Below, one piece after another: positions 1 through 5,567 of a stretch of DNA of 5,718 nt. The notes beneath the pieces were generated by a model. That model was not told the origin of the DNA. It searched no databases and saw only the letters and a list, made by a program, of their open reading frames with translations. Source of the stretch: an uncultured Collinsella sp. (GTDB lineage Bacteria > Actinomycetota > Coriobacteriia > Coriobacteriales > Coriobacteriaceae); NCBI GenBank assembly GCA_900552995.1, contig USBX01000069.1:1-5718 (forward strand). Direction: 5' to 3'. The position numbers were made by a program, and so were the translations under genes. Each line of letters opens with the position of its first letter. The stretch's first letter is position 1.

Positions 1-47
1 CTACACGAGCCTTATCGTCGGCAGCGTCAGATGTGTATAAGAGACAG
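1..47 (+). other. Nextera adapter remnant (P5 end, i5 index, Read 1 transposase adapter)
   Basis: This is library-construction sequence, not genome. Bases 1-6 match the end of the Illumina P5 oligo, 7-14 (GAGCCTTA) sit where the 8-base i5 index belongs, and 15-47 match the Nextera Read 1 adapter, ending in the 19-bp Tn5 mosaic end at 29-47. From memory the index is the one called S521. Genomic sequence starts at about 48. The adapter extends the aspS reading frame with a false tail (SYTHLTLP...) and supplies a false start on the other strand (MCIRDR...). Both peptides are familiar adapter-derived artefacts in protein databases. Confidence 0.98.
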
Positions 48-1218
48 GGGCAGCCATCTCCTCGTCCGAGAAGAACTTGACGATGGGGCTGTTGATGGAG
101 CCGTCCTCGCGGAAAGCGATCCAGGCCAGGCCCTTGGCGCCAAACGTGGAGGCCACGCCGGCGAGCTTGTCGATCTTGGCGCGAGCCCAGGCACCGGCAC
201 CCTTGGCGTTGATGGCCTTGACGACAGAGCCCTCCTCGTTTGCGGCAGTCGCAAAGACCTTGAACTTGGAGTTGGCAAAGATGTCGGTCAGGTCGACCAG
301 GTGCATGCCGTAGCGGGTATCGGGCTTGTCGGAGCCATAGGTGTCCATGGCCTCCCAATAGTCCATGCGACGCAGCGGCGTGGGCATCTCGACACCCATG
401 CGGCCGAAGGCGTCGGCCAGGACCTCTTCGAGCGCGCTCATAACGTCGTTCTGGTCCACGAAGGACATCTCGATATCGACCTGGGTGAACTCGGGCTGAC
501 GGTCGGCACGCAGGTCCTCGTCGCGGAAGCACTTGGCAACCTGATAGTAGCGCTCGACGCCACCGACCATAAGCAGCTGCTTCAGGAGCTGCGGGGACTG
601 CGGCAGAGCGTAGAAGTTGCCCGGCTGGATGCGGCTGGGGACGATGAAGTCGCGGGCGCCCTCGGGCGTGGACTTGAACAGGGAGGGCGTCTCGACCTCC
701 ATGAACTCACGGTTGTGCAGCGCCTCGCGAATGGCAAAGGTAAAGTCGGAGCGCAGCTTGAGGTTGGCCATCATCTCGGGACGACGAAGGTCCAGATAGC
801 GATAGCGCAGACGGGTGTCCTCGCTGGTCTCGATGCCGTCCTCGATCTGGAACGGCGGGGTGACGGAGGTGTTGAGCACCTCGGCGTGGTCGGTCAGGAC
901 CTCGATCTCGCCGGTCGCGAGCTTGGTGTTGGTGGTCTCCTCGCCACGGGCGCGCACGACGCCGTGAATCTTGATGGGCCACTCGGGACGCATGGTCTCG
1001 GCGATCTTAAAGGCGTCGCCGTCGGAGTGTTCGGGGTCGAAGGTGAGCTGCGTGATGCCCTCGCGGTCGCGAAGATCGCAGAAGATAAGACCGCCGTGGT
1101 CGCGGCGACGGCTCACCCAACCGGTGAGGGTGACCTCTTCGCCCACGTTCTCGAAGCGAAGCTCGCCGCAGGTACGGGTGTGCATGGAATGCTCGTCAAT
1201 GGGACGGGTCTGGCTCAT
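48..1218 (-). CDS. aspS: Aspartate--tRNA ligase, bacterial type, 3'-truncated at contig end
   Basis: Class IIb aminoacyl-tRNA synthetase that charges tRNA-Asp with aspartate in the cytoplasm. About 390 genuine residues are present of a usual 580-600. An N-terminal OB-fold anticodon-binding domain lies at about 27-115 (GWVSRRRDHGG at 33-43). The catalytic core follows: RYRYLDLRRPEM at 138-149, the motif 1 region with flipping loop STPEGARDF at 183-191, the aspartate-site QSPQ at 207-210, and motif 2 FRDEDLRADR at 231-240. The sequence then enters the bacterial GAD-type insertion domain (about 290 onward) and is cut there, so motif 3 is missing. The cut is the adapter junction, not a mutation. 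The ATG at 1218 is chosen because AAGGAGG lies 9 nt upstream. A second in-frame Met at residue 12 (MHTRTCGEL) is where many homologues begin, so the first 11 residues may be an extension. The gene diverges from serB. Confidence 0.95.
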
Positions 1219-1227
1219 ACCAGTGAT

Positions 1228-1234
1228 CCTCCTT
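1228..1234 (-). promoter_or_regulatory. aspS ribosome binding site
   Basis: The minus strand reads AAGGAGG, a complete Shine-Dalgarno match, 9 nt before the ATG at 1218. It favours this start over the family-typical Met at residue 12, which has no comparable site just upstream. Confidence 0.75.
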
Positions 1235-1245
1235 TATGGATCTGT

Positions 1246-1270
1246 GCCGCCCCGTGTCGTTCCGGGCGGC
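1246..1270. promoter_or_regulatory. GC-rich hairpin upstream of aspS
   Basis: GCCGCCC at 1246-1252 pairs with GGGCGGC at 1264-1270 around an 11-nt loop. If the aspS transcript begins further upstream, this would be a 5'-leader hairpin ending about 11 nt before the Shine-Dalgarno. There is no adjoining T-run, so it is not an obvious terminator or attenuator, and I see no T-box features. In GC-rich DNA a 7-bp stem can arise by chance. Confidence 0.3.
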
Positions 1271-1474
1271 GTCGTACAGATTTGCCCAGCCTGCGTAAAC
1301 CGCGCAGCCGGACATGGCGTTCTATCTTATCGCACCCGCGTCGATGTGCCGCGAAAAACTAGCTCCTGCCCAAAGACTTGACGGAGACGAAACAATTGAC
1401 GCACCGCAGCCGTTGCCGAAGTGCGCCGCGTGCGACAATGTGCCCCAATACAACTGCACTCGGAAAGGCCCAAC

Positions 1475-2110
1475 ATGACTGCACGCCTCATCGTTATGGA
1501 TATCGACTCCACCCTCATCAACCAGGAGGTCATCGACCTGTTGGGCGAGGAGGCAGGCGTAGGCGAGCAGGTGGCGCAAATTACCGAACGTGCGATGCGC
1601 GGCGAGCTCGACTTTAAGCAGGCACTCGAAGAGCGCGTGAGCTTGCTTGCGGGCTTAGACGAGAGCGTGTTCGAGCGCACCTTTGAGCGCGTGACGTTTA
1701 CCCCCGGCGCACTGGAGCTTGTGCGCTCGGCGCACAGCAAGGGCTGGAAGGTCGGCGTGGTAAGCGGCGGCTTTCACGAGGTCGCCGATAAGATCGTGGC
1801 CGCCGCGGGTATCGACTTTTGCCTGGCCAACCGCCTGGAGGTCGTAGGCGGCAAGCTCACCGGTAAGCTGGCGGCAGACATCGTGACCAAGGAGTCCAAG
1901 CTTATCCAGCTGCTGGATTGGGCCGTTGAGTGTGGTGTCGATATTGCCCACGTCGTGGCGATCGGTGACGGCGCCAACGACATCCCCATGATTCAGGCCG
2001 CGGGCACCGGCATCGCATTTTGTGCCAAGCCCAAGACGCGCGAGGCCGCCCCGTTTGCCATCGACAAGCGCAATCTGATGCTCGCCATGGACATCATCCT
2101 GCGCGACTAG
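1475..2110 (+). CDS. serB: Phosphoserine phosphatase (HAD superfamily)
   Basis: Hydrolyses O-phospho-L-serine to serine, the last step of the phosphorylated serine pathway, in the cytoplasm. The 211-residue product carries all HAD signatures in order: DIDST at 9-13 (Asp nucleophile and general acid Asp), a helical SerB-type cap at about 17-75 (EVIDLLGEEAG...), motif II SGG at 97-99, a motif III lysine at 139 or 142 (TKESK), and the metal-binding GDGAND at 164-169. The length matches the compact bacterial SerB without an N-terminal ACT domain. The ATG at 1475 is chosen because homology begins directly after it (MTARLIVMDIDST) and GGAAAGG lies just upstream at 1462-1468. An alternative start 54 nt earlier would add 18 residues unlike the family. 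It has its own leader opposite aspS and is separated from larB by a palindrome, so it is probably a single-gene unit. Confidence 0.93.
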   Translation: MTARLIVMDIDSTLINQEVIDLLGEEAGVGEQVAQITERAMRGELDFKQALEERVSLLAGLDESVFERTFERVTFTPGALELVRSAHSKGWKVGVVSGGFHEVADKIVAAAGIDFCLANRLEVVGGKLTGKLAADIVTKESKLIQLLDWAVECGVDIAHVVAIGDGANDIPMIQAAGTGIAFCAKPKTREAAPFAIDKRNLMLAMDIILRD

Positions 2111-2148
2111 CCGATCCATCTAACAGCAGAATTAAATCCTCTATGTCT

Positions 2149-2184
2149 AGTTTCCGAACAATTTTGTTCTAATGTTCGGAAACT
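2149..2184. promoter_or_regulatory. Perfect 12-bp inverted repeat upstream of larB (operator or terminator candidate)
   Basis: AGTTTCCGAACA at 2149-2160 is the exact reverse complement of TGTTCGGAAACT at 2173-2184, with a 12-nt AT-rich spacer. A second, nested repeat shares the left arm: GAACAA at 2156-2161 against TTGTTC at 2164-2169. The TGTTC half-site thus occurs at 2165-2169 and 2173-2177, with its complement at 2156-2160. It lies 43 nt before the larB ATG. TTCGGA inside the right arm (2175-2180) is 17 nt from TAGACT (2198-2203), a weak -35/-10 pair, so a regulator bound here would cover the promoter. It could instead be the serB terminator, but the following CCCTTTTGAG is a poor U-tract. 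Confidence 0.55.
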
Positions 2185-2226
2185 CCCTTTTGAGTGCTAG
2201 ACTTTGCGCCGTCGAAGGGAACATAT

Positions 2227-3009
2227 ATGGATAAGCGAGATCTTGAGCAATTACTGAGCGATGTTGCCGGCGGAGCAGTCACCCCTGCCGACGCCCTCAC
2301 GCGCATCCAGACGGCTCCGACCGCCGATTTGGGCTTTGCGCAGCTCGATCTTTCGCGCGGGGTGCGCCAGGGAGCCGGCGAGGTTGTCTACGGGGCCGGT
2401 AAAACCGCCGATCAGATTGCCGCCATTATCGAAGCGCTGCGCGATGCCGGCCAGGAGCGCATCCTGGTCACGCGCCTGGATGCCGAAAAAGCCGCGCGCA
2501 CCGCTGAGCTTCTTGGCAACAGCATCGACCTGGGATATGTCCCGGACGCACAGCTCGCCCTCGTGGGCGGCAAGCCCTCCCCTACCGGCAACGGACGCAT
2601 CGTCGTCGCCTGCGCCGGCACGAGCGACCTGCCCGTCGCCGAGGAAGCCGCGTTGACGGCCGAGTTCTATGGCAACGAGGTCGACCGCCTCTACGACGTG
2701 GGTGTCGCCGGCCTGCACCGTCTGCTCGCGCATGTCGAGGAACTCGCCCAGGCACAGGTGGTCATCGCCATTGCCGGCATGGAGGGCGCACTGGCGAGCG
2801 TTGTCGGCGGCCTGGTAAGCTGTCCGGTCATAGCCGTTCCCACCAGCGTGGGTTACGGCGCGAGCTTTGGTGGCGTAGCCGCGCTGCTCGCCATGCTCAA
2901 CTCCTGCGCCAGCGGCGTTTCGGTCGTCAACATCGACAACGGCTTTGGTGCCGCCTACCAGGCAAGTCTTATCAATCATCTGAGCGCTGGCACGCCCTGC
3001 GCCCGTTAA
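2227..3009 (+). CDS. larB: LarB: pyridinium-3,5-biscarboxylic acid mononucleotide synthase
   Basis: First enzyme of nickel-pincer nucleotide cofactor synthesis. It carboxylates the pyridine ring of nicotinic acid adenine dinucleotide and splits the phosphoanhydride, giving the biscarboxylate mononucleotide and AMP. The 260-residue product has the LarB N-terminal part with SRGVRQGAGEVVYGAGKT (43-60), then a PurE-like carboxylase domain: CAGTSDLPVAEEA (129-141), the GMEGALASVVGGL loop (184-196), PTSVGYGASFGG (205-216) and LNSCASG (224-230) followed by VNIDNGFGAA. From memory, the Cys of the LNSC motif (C227 here) corresponds to the cysteine that forms the transient pyridine adduct in L. plantarum LarB. 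The ATG at 2227 is chosen for GAAGGGA at 2214-2220 and the family-like start; a GTG at 2194 would add 11 unlikely residues. First gene of a larB-larC-tetR run; larC begins 10 nt after the stop. Confidence 0.93.
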   Translation: MDKRDLEQLLSDVAGGAVTPADALTRIQTAPTADLGFAQLDLSRGVRQGAGEVVYGAGKTADQIAAIIEALRDAGQERILVTRLDAEKAARTAELLGNSIDLGYVPDAQLALVGGKPSPTGNGRIVVACAGTSDLPVAEEAALTAEFYGNEVDRLYDVGVAGLHRLLAHVEELAQAQVVIAIAGMEGALASVVGGLVSCPVIAVPTSVGYGASFGGVAALLAMLNSCASGVSVVNIDNGFGAAYQASLINHLSAGTPCAR

Positions 3010-3013
3010 GGAG
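3008..3013 (+). promoter_or_regulatory. larC ribosome binding site overlapping the larB stop codon
   Basis: AAGGAG at 3008-3013 shares its first two bases with the larB TAA (3007-3009) and lies 6 nt before the larC ATG. The overlap indicates that larC is translated from the larB message. Confidence 0.75.
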
Positions 3014-3019
3014 CATTCC

Positions 3020-3922
3020 ATGTCCAATCATCAGCACACGCTTATCATCGACGGCACCTCGGGCATCAGCGGCGATATGACCGTCGCGGCCCTGCTCGAC
3101 CTAGGCGCCAGCGAGGAGCACCTGCGCGAGCAGCTCGCCACGCTGCCGGTCGACGGCTTTACGATCGCCGTCACACGCGTAAGCAAGCATGGCATCGACG
3201 CCTGCGATTTCGACGTCCAGCTTGCAGAGGAGCTCGAGAACCACGATCACGATATGGCCTGGCTCTACGACAACGAAGCAGCTGCCGAGCACACGCACGA
3301 GCATGAGCACCACCATCATGATCATGGCGAGCACGAACACGAGCACTGCCACGAGCATGACCACGACCACGAGGGCCACCATCACGCCCACCACCATCAC
3401 CACCGTTCTTTGGCTGACGCCACCGCCATCATCGATGGCTCGCAGCTAAGCGATGGCGCCAAGCGTCGCGCGCTCGCCATCTTTACCGCGCTCGCCGCCG
3501 CCGAGGCCAAGGCCCACGGCAAAACGCCCGAGACCGTCATGTTCCACGAGGTGGGCGCCGTCGACTCCATCGTCGACATCTGCTCGGTCGCCATCTGCCT
3601 CGATGACCTGGGCATCGAGGATATTGTCGTCGAGTCGCTCTCCGAGGGCCACGGCACCATCCACTGTGCCCACGGCCTTATGCCCATTCCCGTCCCCGCT
3701 GTCGTCAACCTGTGCCAGGCGGGCAATATCGCCCTCATGCCTGCACCGGTCGCTGGCGAGCTCGTGACGCCCACGGGCGCCGCCATCGTCGCCGCACTGC
3801 GCACGTCCGAGCACCTGCCGGCCCGCTACCGCATCGAGGCCGTCGGCTACGGCGCCGGTAAGCGCCCCTACGAGGGCTGCTCCGGCACGCTCCGTTGCCT
3901 GCTTGTTCATGTGGATGCATAG
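3020..3922 (+). CDS. larC: LarC1-like nickel-insertion protein with long His-rich insert; LarC2 part absent
   Basis: LarC inserts nickel into the pyridinium bis-thiocarboxylate nucleotide in a CTP-dependent reaction, the last cofactor step. The 300-residue product shows DGTSGISGDM (11-20), MFHEVGAVDSIVDI (174-187), VTPTGAA (249-255) and GYGAG (276-280), all LarC/DUF111-family signatures. Between them, 23 of residues 91-128 are histidine, with Asp, Glu and one Cys among the rest, flanked by H75 and H77: a probable nickel-holding tract. The protein ends about 20 residues after GYGAG, where full LarC proteins continue into LarC2, the part associated with CTP use. In L. plantarum LarC2 is joined by a programmed frameshift. 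Here no LarC2-like sequence follows in any frame, because a TetR gene starts 2 nt after the stop. Either LarC2 is encoded elsewhere, or this is a LarC1-only variant with altered or lost function. Confidence 0.88.
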   Translation: MSNHQHTLIIDGTSGISGDMTVAALLDLGASEEHLREQLATLPVDGFTIAVTRVSKHGIDACDFDVQLAEELENHDHDMAWLYDNEAAAEHTHEHEHHHHDHGEHEHEHCHEHDHDHEGHHHAHHHHHRSLADATAIIDGSQLSDGAKRRALAIFTALAAAEAKAHGKTPETVMFHEVGAVDSIVDICSVAICLDDLGIEDIVVESLSEGHGTIHCAHGLMPIPVPAVVNLCQAGNIALMPAPVAGELVTPTGAAIVAALRTSEHLPARYRIEAVGYGAGKRPYEGCSGTLRCLLVHVDA

Positions 3923-3924
3923 CC

Positions 3925-4464
3925 ATGGATGCCCGCAAGGCAAAAAGCCGCGCTGCCATCGTTGCGGCGTTCTCCGAGCTGCTGCGCGAAGAGGACTACG
4001 GCAAGATCACCGTCGGCGACATCATCGCTCGCGCCCATGTTGGTCGGGCCACGTTCTACGGCCTCTTCAAGAGCAAAGATGACCTACTGTCCGAACTCGT
4101 GAGCGACATTTGCACCCACGCCCTCGACGACGATGGCACACCGCTCGATGACCCGCTCGTACAGGTCGAACATATCCTCAACAACCTCTGGGATCGTCGT
4201 CAGGGCGTACGCGTCCTCGTAGCCGGCGCCGGCTCACGCGTCTTCGCCGACTGCTTACGCAAAACCATCATGTCACGAGCAGCCGAAACCGTCCCTACCG
4301 ACCCAAACGGCCCCGCCGCCACTATGGACCGAAGCTTCCTACTACACCACATAGCCTCAAGCTTCGTAGGAATGGTCCAATGGTGGGCCTGGCACAACTT
4401 CGAAGCCAACAAAGCCAACGTAGCCAAAAACTACCTCTCAGCCATAGCGCCCCTCTTCAACTAA
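3925..4464 (+). CDS. TetR/AcrR-family transcriptional regulator
   Basis: The 179-residue product has the TetR N-terminal DNA-binding domain: a first helix (SRAAIVAAFSELL, 8-20) and a helix-turn-helix with recognition helix, ITVGDIIARAHVGRATFYGLF at 28-48, then KSKDDLL (49-55). The rest is a helical ligand/dimer domain ending in GMVQWWAWHNFE (149-160), as in small TetR proteins with a TetR_C_33-like C-terminus. The ligand is unknown. The ATG at 3925 is chosen because the domain begins there; there is no clear Shine-Dalgarno, and the start sits 2 nt after the larC stop, so translation is probably coupled. That position suggests a role in controlling the lar genes, which is inference. Third-position base use changes sharply near codon 93: before it, about 16 G-ending against 9 A-ending codons; after it, about 2 against 24 (Met and Trp excluded). 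Confidence 0.88.
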   Translation: MDARKAKSRAAIVAAFSELLREEDYGKITVGDIIARAHVGRATFYGLFKSKDDLLSELVSDICTHALDDDGTPLDDPLVQVEHILNNLWDRRQGVRVLVAGAGSRVFADCLRKTIMSRAAETVPTDPNGPAATMDRSFLLHHIASSFVGMVQWWAWHNFEANKANVAKNYLSAIAPLFN

Positions 4465-4640
4465 GTACCCGCTCAGCCCCAAAACGCAACGCCCATCTCA
4501 AGGCGCCGCTCCACCCCAAGGCATCGAGCCTACCCAAAGTGCCGCCCGTCTCTCAAGGCCCATCGCAACAAAGCGCCCATCCCATTTAAATTCAGATATA
4601 TATGTTGGGTTGCTTGCTCGAGCGCAACAAAGACCCCGCA
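4465..4640. other. C-rich, G-poor spacer after the TetR gene
   Basis: No gene or RNA is recognisable. The plus strand is rich in C and A with repeated short words: CAAGGC at three places (in CTCAAGGC near 4497, CCCCAAGGC near 4516 and CTCAAGGC near 4553), CGCCCATC twice, and a 10-bp direct repeat CGCAACAAAG at 4564-4573 and 4623-4632. A short AT-rich patch (about 4584-4602, including ATATATAT) separates it from the large hairpin. The base skew continues that of the 3' half of the TetR gene. Open frames crossing it have no family resemblance. Confidence 0.5.
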
Positions 4641-4765
4641 GCTGGCCGCATGGGGTTACTTCCCAGCGCATTCCGCAGGACGCAAAAAGGCTCGCCGCAC
4701 GAAGTGCGCAGCGAGCCTTTTTGCATGTCCGAGGACGCGCTGGGAAGTAACCCCATGCGGCCAGC
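4641..4765. repeat. 125-nt palindrome with perfect 29-bp arms around a terminator
   Basis: Bases 4641-4669 and 4737-4765 are exact reverse complements over 29 bp (outer end GCTGGCCGCATGGGG, inner end CCCAGCGC). Inside them, GGAC at 4678-4681 can pair with GTCC at 4727-4730, and the core 4682-4724 forms the terminator stem listed separately. Pairing stops cleanly outside the arms (A at 4640 opposite G at 4766), and I see no target-site duplication. It lies between two convergent genes. It could be a MITE-like or REP-like element that carried a terminator in, or a lengthened terminator. A fold-back assembly artefact is less likely because the inner arms are not identical copies. Confidence 0.85.
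4682..4724. terminator. Bidirectional intrinsic terminator for tetR (+) and glpF (-)
   Basis: GCAAAAAGGCTCGC (4682-4695) pairs perfectly with GCGAGCCTTTTTGC (4711-4724). The stem continues as CGCAC (4696-4700) with GTGCG (4704-4708) after a 2-nt bulge, closing on a GAA loop. The GC stem is flanked by an A-run on the left and a T-run on the right, so each strand gives a hairpin followed by five U residues. The position between convergent tetR and glpF fits a shared terminator for both units. Confidence 0.85.
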
Positions 4766-4786
4766 GGACAACTATGTAGCCTCAGA

Positions 4787-5518
4787 CTAGAACATGCCCA
4801 AGAAACCATGCACAAACAGCGCAGCCACAGCAGCACCGACAAACGGAGCGATGCCAGGAACAAGCAGGCCGTACTTCCAGTTGTTGTCAGCCTTGTTCTT
4901 GATCGGCAGCACCTGATAGGCCATGCGAGGACCAAGGTCACGAGCCTGGTTCATGGCGAAGCCGGTGATGCCGCCCATGCCCATGCCAACAGCCCAAACG
5001 ATCAGGCCGACGCAGATTGCGAGCATCAGAACGTTCTCGCCGGCGCGGCTAGCGGCAGCAAGGATGGCGCTGATGAACACGAAGGTGCAGATAGCCTCGC
5101 AGAAGAAGTTACGAGCATAGTTCGTGCCCTCGGTGGTGGGGTTGGTCGAGAAGATGTTGCGCTGGGCAATGGGGTCGACGACGCCCTCGGAAGCCTTGAA
5201 CTCATCGGCATACATAAACCAAGCGATCACGGCACCCACAAAGCCGCCGAGCATATCGGCAAGCATGAAGGGGATGCAGTTGCCCCACGGCACCAGGCCG
5301 ACGATGCACTGGGCAAGCACCATGGCGGGGTTCATGCACACAGCGCCACCAAAGACAAACAGGCAGACCGAGATGCCAAAGGACCAGGTGGTGATGGCAA
5401 ACATATGGCCGGAGCCCTGATACTTGGTGCCCTTGAGCACGGTATCGCAGTGCACGCCCACACCAAAGATGATCATGAGGGCCGTTGCGCCGAATTCACA
5501 GAGGAGTTTGGTAAGCAT
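4787..5518 (-). CDS. glpF: MIP-family aquaglyceroporin (GlpF/LarD-like) with NQA in the second NPA position
   Basis: Inner-membrane channel of the major intrinsic protein family, 243 residues, a normal length, with six hydrophobic spans near 5-22, 38-57, 84-103, 136-157, 163-182 and 217-238. The first pore motif is canonical NPA at 63-65 (CMNPAMVLAQ). The second reads NQA at 190-192 within GFAMNQARDLGPR, where GlpF has NPARD; codon CAG replaces a CCN proline codon. Glycerol-type filter residues look kept by alignment from memory: W45, F187 and R193. The ATG at 5518 has AAGG 4 nt upstream. It lies 49 nt downstream of a LarA-like C-terminus on the same strand. In L. plantarum the lar operon includes larD, a GlpF paralogue that conducts lactic acid, so lactic acid is a plausible substrate here; glycerol is the default alternative. 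Confidence 0.9.
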   Translation of the reverse strand: MLTKLLCEFGATALMIIFGVGVHCDTVLKGTKYQGSGHMFAITTWSFGISVCLFVFGGAVCMNPAMVLAQCIVGLVPWGNCIPFMLADMLGGFVGAVIAWFMYADEFKASEGVVDPIAQRNIFSTNPTTEGTNYARNFFCEAICTFVFISAILAAASRAGENVLMLAICVGLIVWAVGMGMGGITGFAMNQARDLGPRMAYQVLPIKNKADNNWKYGLLVPGIAPFVGAAVAALFVHGFLGMF

Positions 5519-5543
5519 AAAACCTTATCTTTCTTGTCGGTTA

Positions 5544-5558
5544 TAAACGATTCGTTTA
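5544..5558. promoter_or_regulatory. 15-bp palindrome between larA-like gene and glpF
   Basis: TAAACGA (5544-5550) and TCGTTTA (5552-5558) are perfect 7-bp inverted arms around one base. Read on the minus strand, the downstream arm runs into TATAAC, a 5-of-6 match to a -10 hexamer, although no good -35 is found 16-18 nt before it. The size and symmetry suit a TetR-family operator, and a TetR gene lies in the same module. No U-tract follows, so a terminator is unlikely. Confidence 0.4.
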
Positions 5559-5567
5559 GGCCGCGCA

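Larger units (their letters stand above)
1219..1474. other. Divergent spacer between aspS and serB
   Basis: This 256-nt region must hold the promoters for both aspS (leftward) and serB (rightward). No convincing -35/-10 pair stands out. Weak candidates are TAAGAT read leftward near 1324-1329 and GACAAT read rightward at 1434-1439. TTGACG occurs twice on the plus strand, at 1378-1383 and 1396-1401. I see no small gene here. Confidence 0.4.

Noticed and set aside
31..1362. Long plus-strand open frame of 443 codons opposite aspS
   Set aside because: It begins inside the adapter (MCIRDR artefact), lies wholly antisense to a clear aspS, and has the Gly/Val/Leu/Asp-rich composition of a GC-rich shadow frame.
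1421..1474. Upstream start for serB adding 18 residues
   Set aside because: The extra residues do not resemble SerB; homology starts at the ATG at 1475, which has a purine-rich site just before it.
2192..2200. GAGTGCTAG, resembling the right half of a CIRCE (HrcA) element
   Set aside because: There is no matching TTAGCACTC left arm 9 nt upstream, and no heat-shock gene follows.
2194..2226. GTG start for larB adding 11 residues
   Set aside because: No Shine-Dalgarno before it, and it overlaps the likely promoter; the ATG at 2227 has GAAGGGA upstream and the family-like beginning.
3101..3403. Minus-strand frame rich in Val and Met opposite the His tract
   Set aside because: It is simply the reverse reading of His/Glu/Asp codons (GTG, ATG, GTC); no gene signals.
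3895..3924. Overlap of the TetR frame with the end of larC, as if a -1 frameshift made a LarC-TetR fusion
   Set aside because: The overlap peptide is short and Cys-rich without family match, I see no slippery heptamer with a downstream structure, and the TetR domain begins cleanly at the ATG at 3925.
4602..4790. Plus-strand 62-codon frame across the large palindrome
   Set aside because: It runs through both hairpin arms and the terminator, has no ribosome binding site and no recognisable domain.
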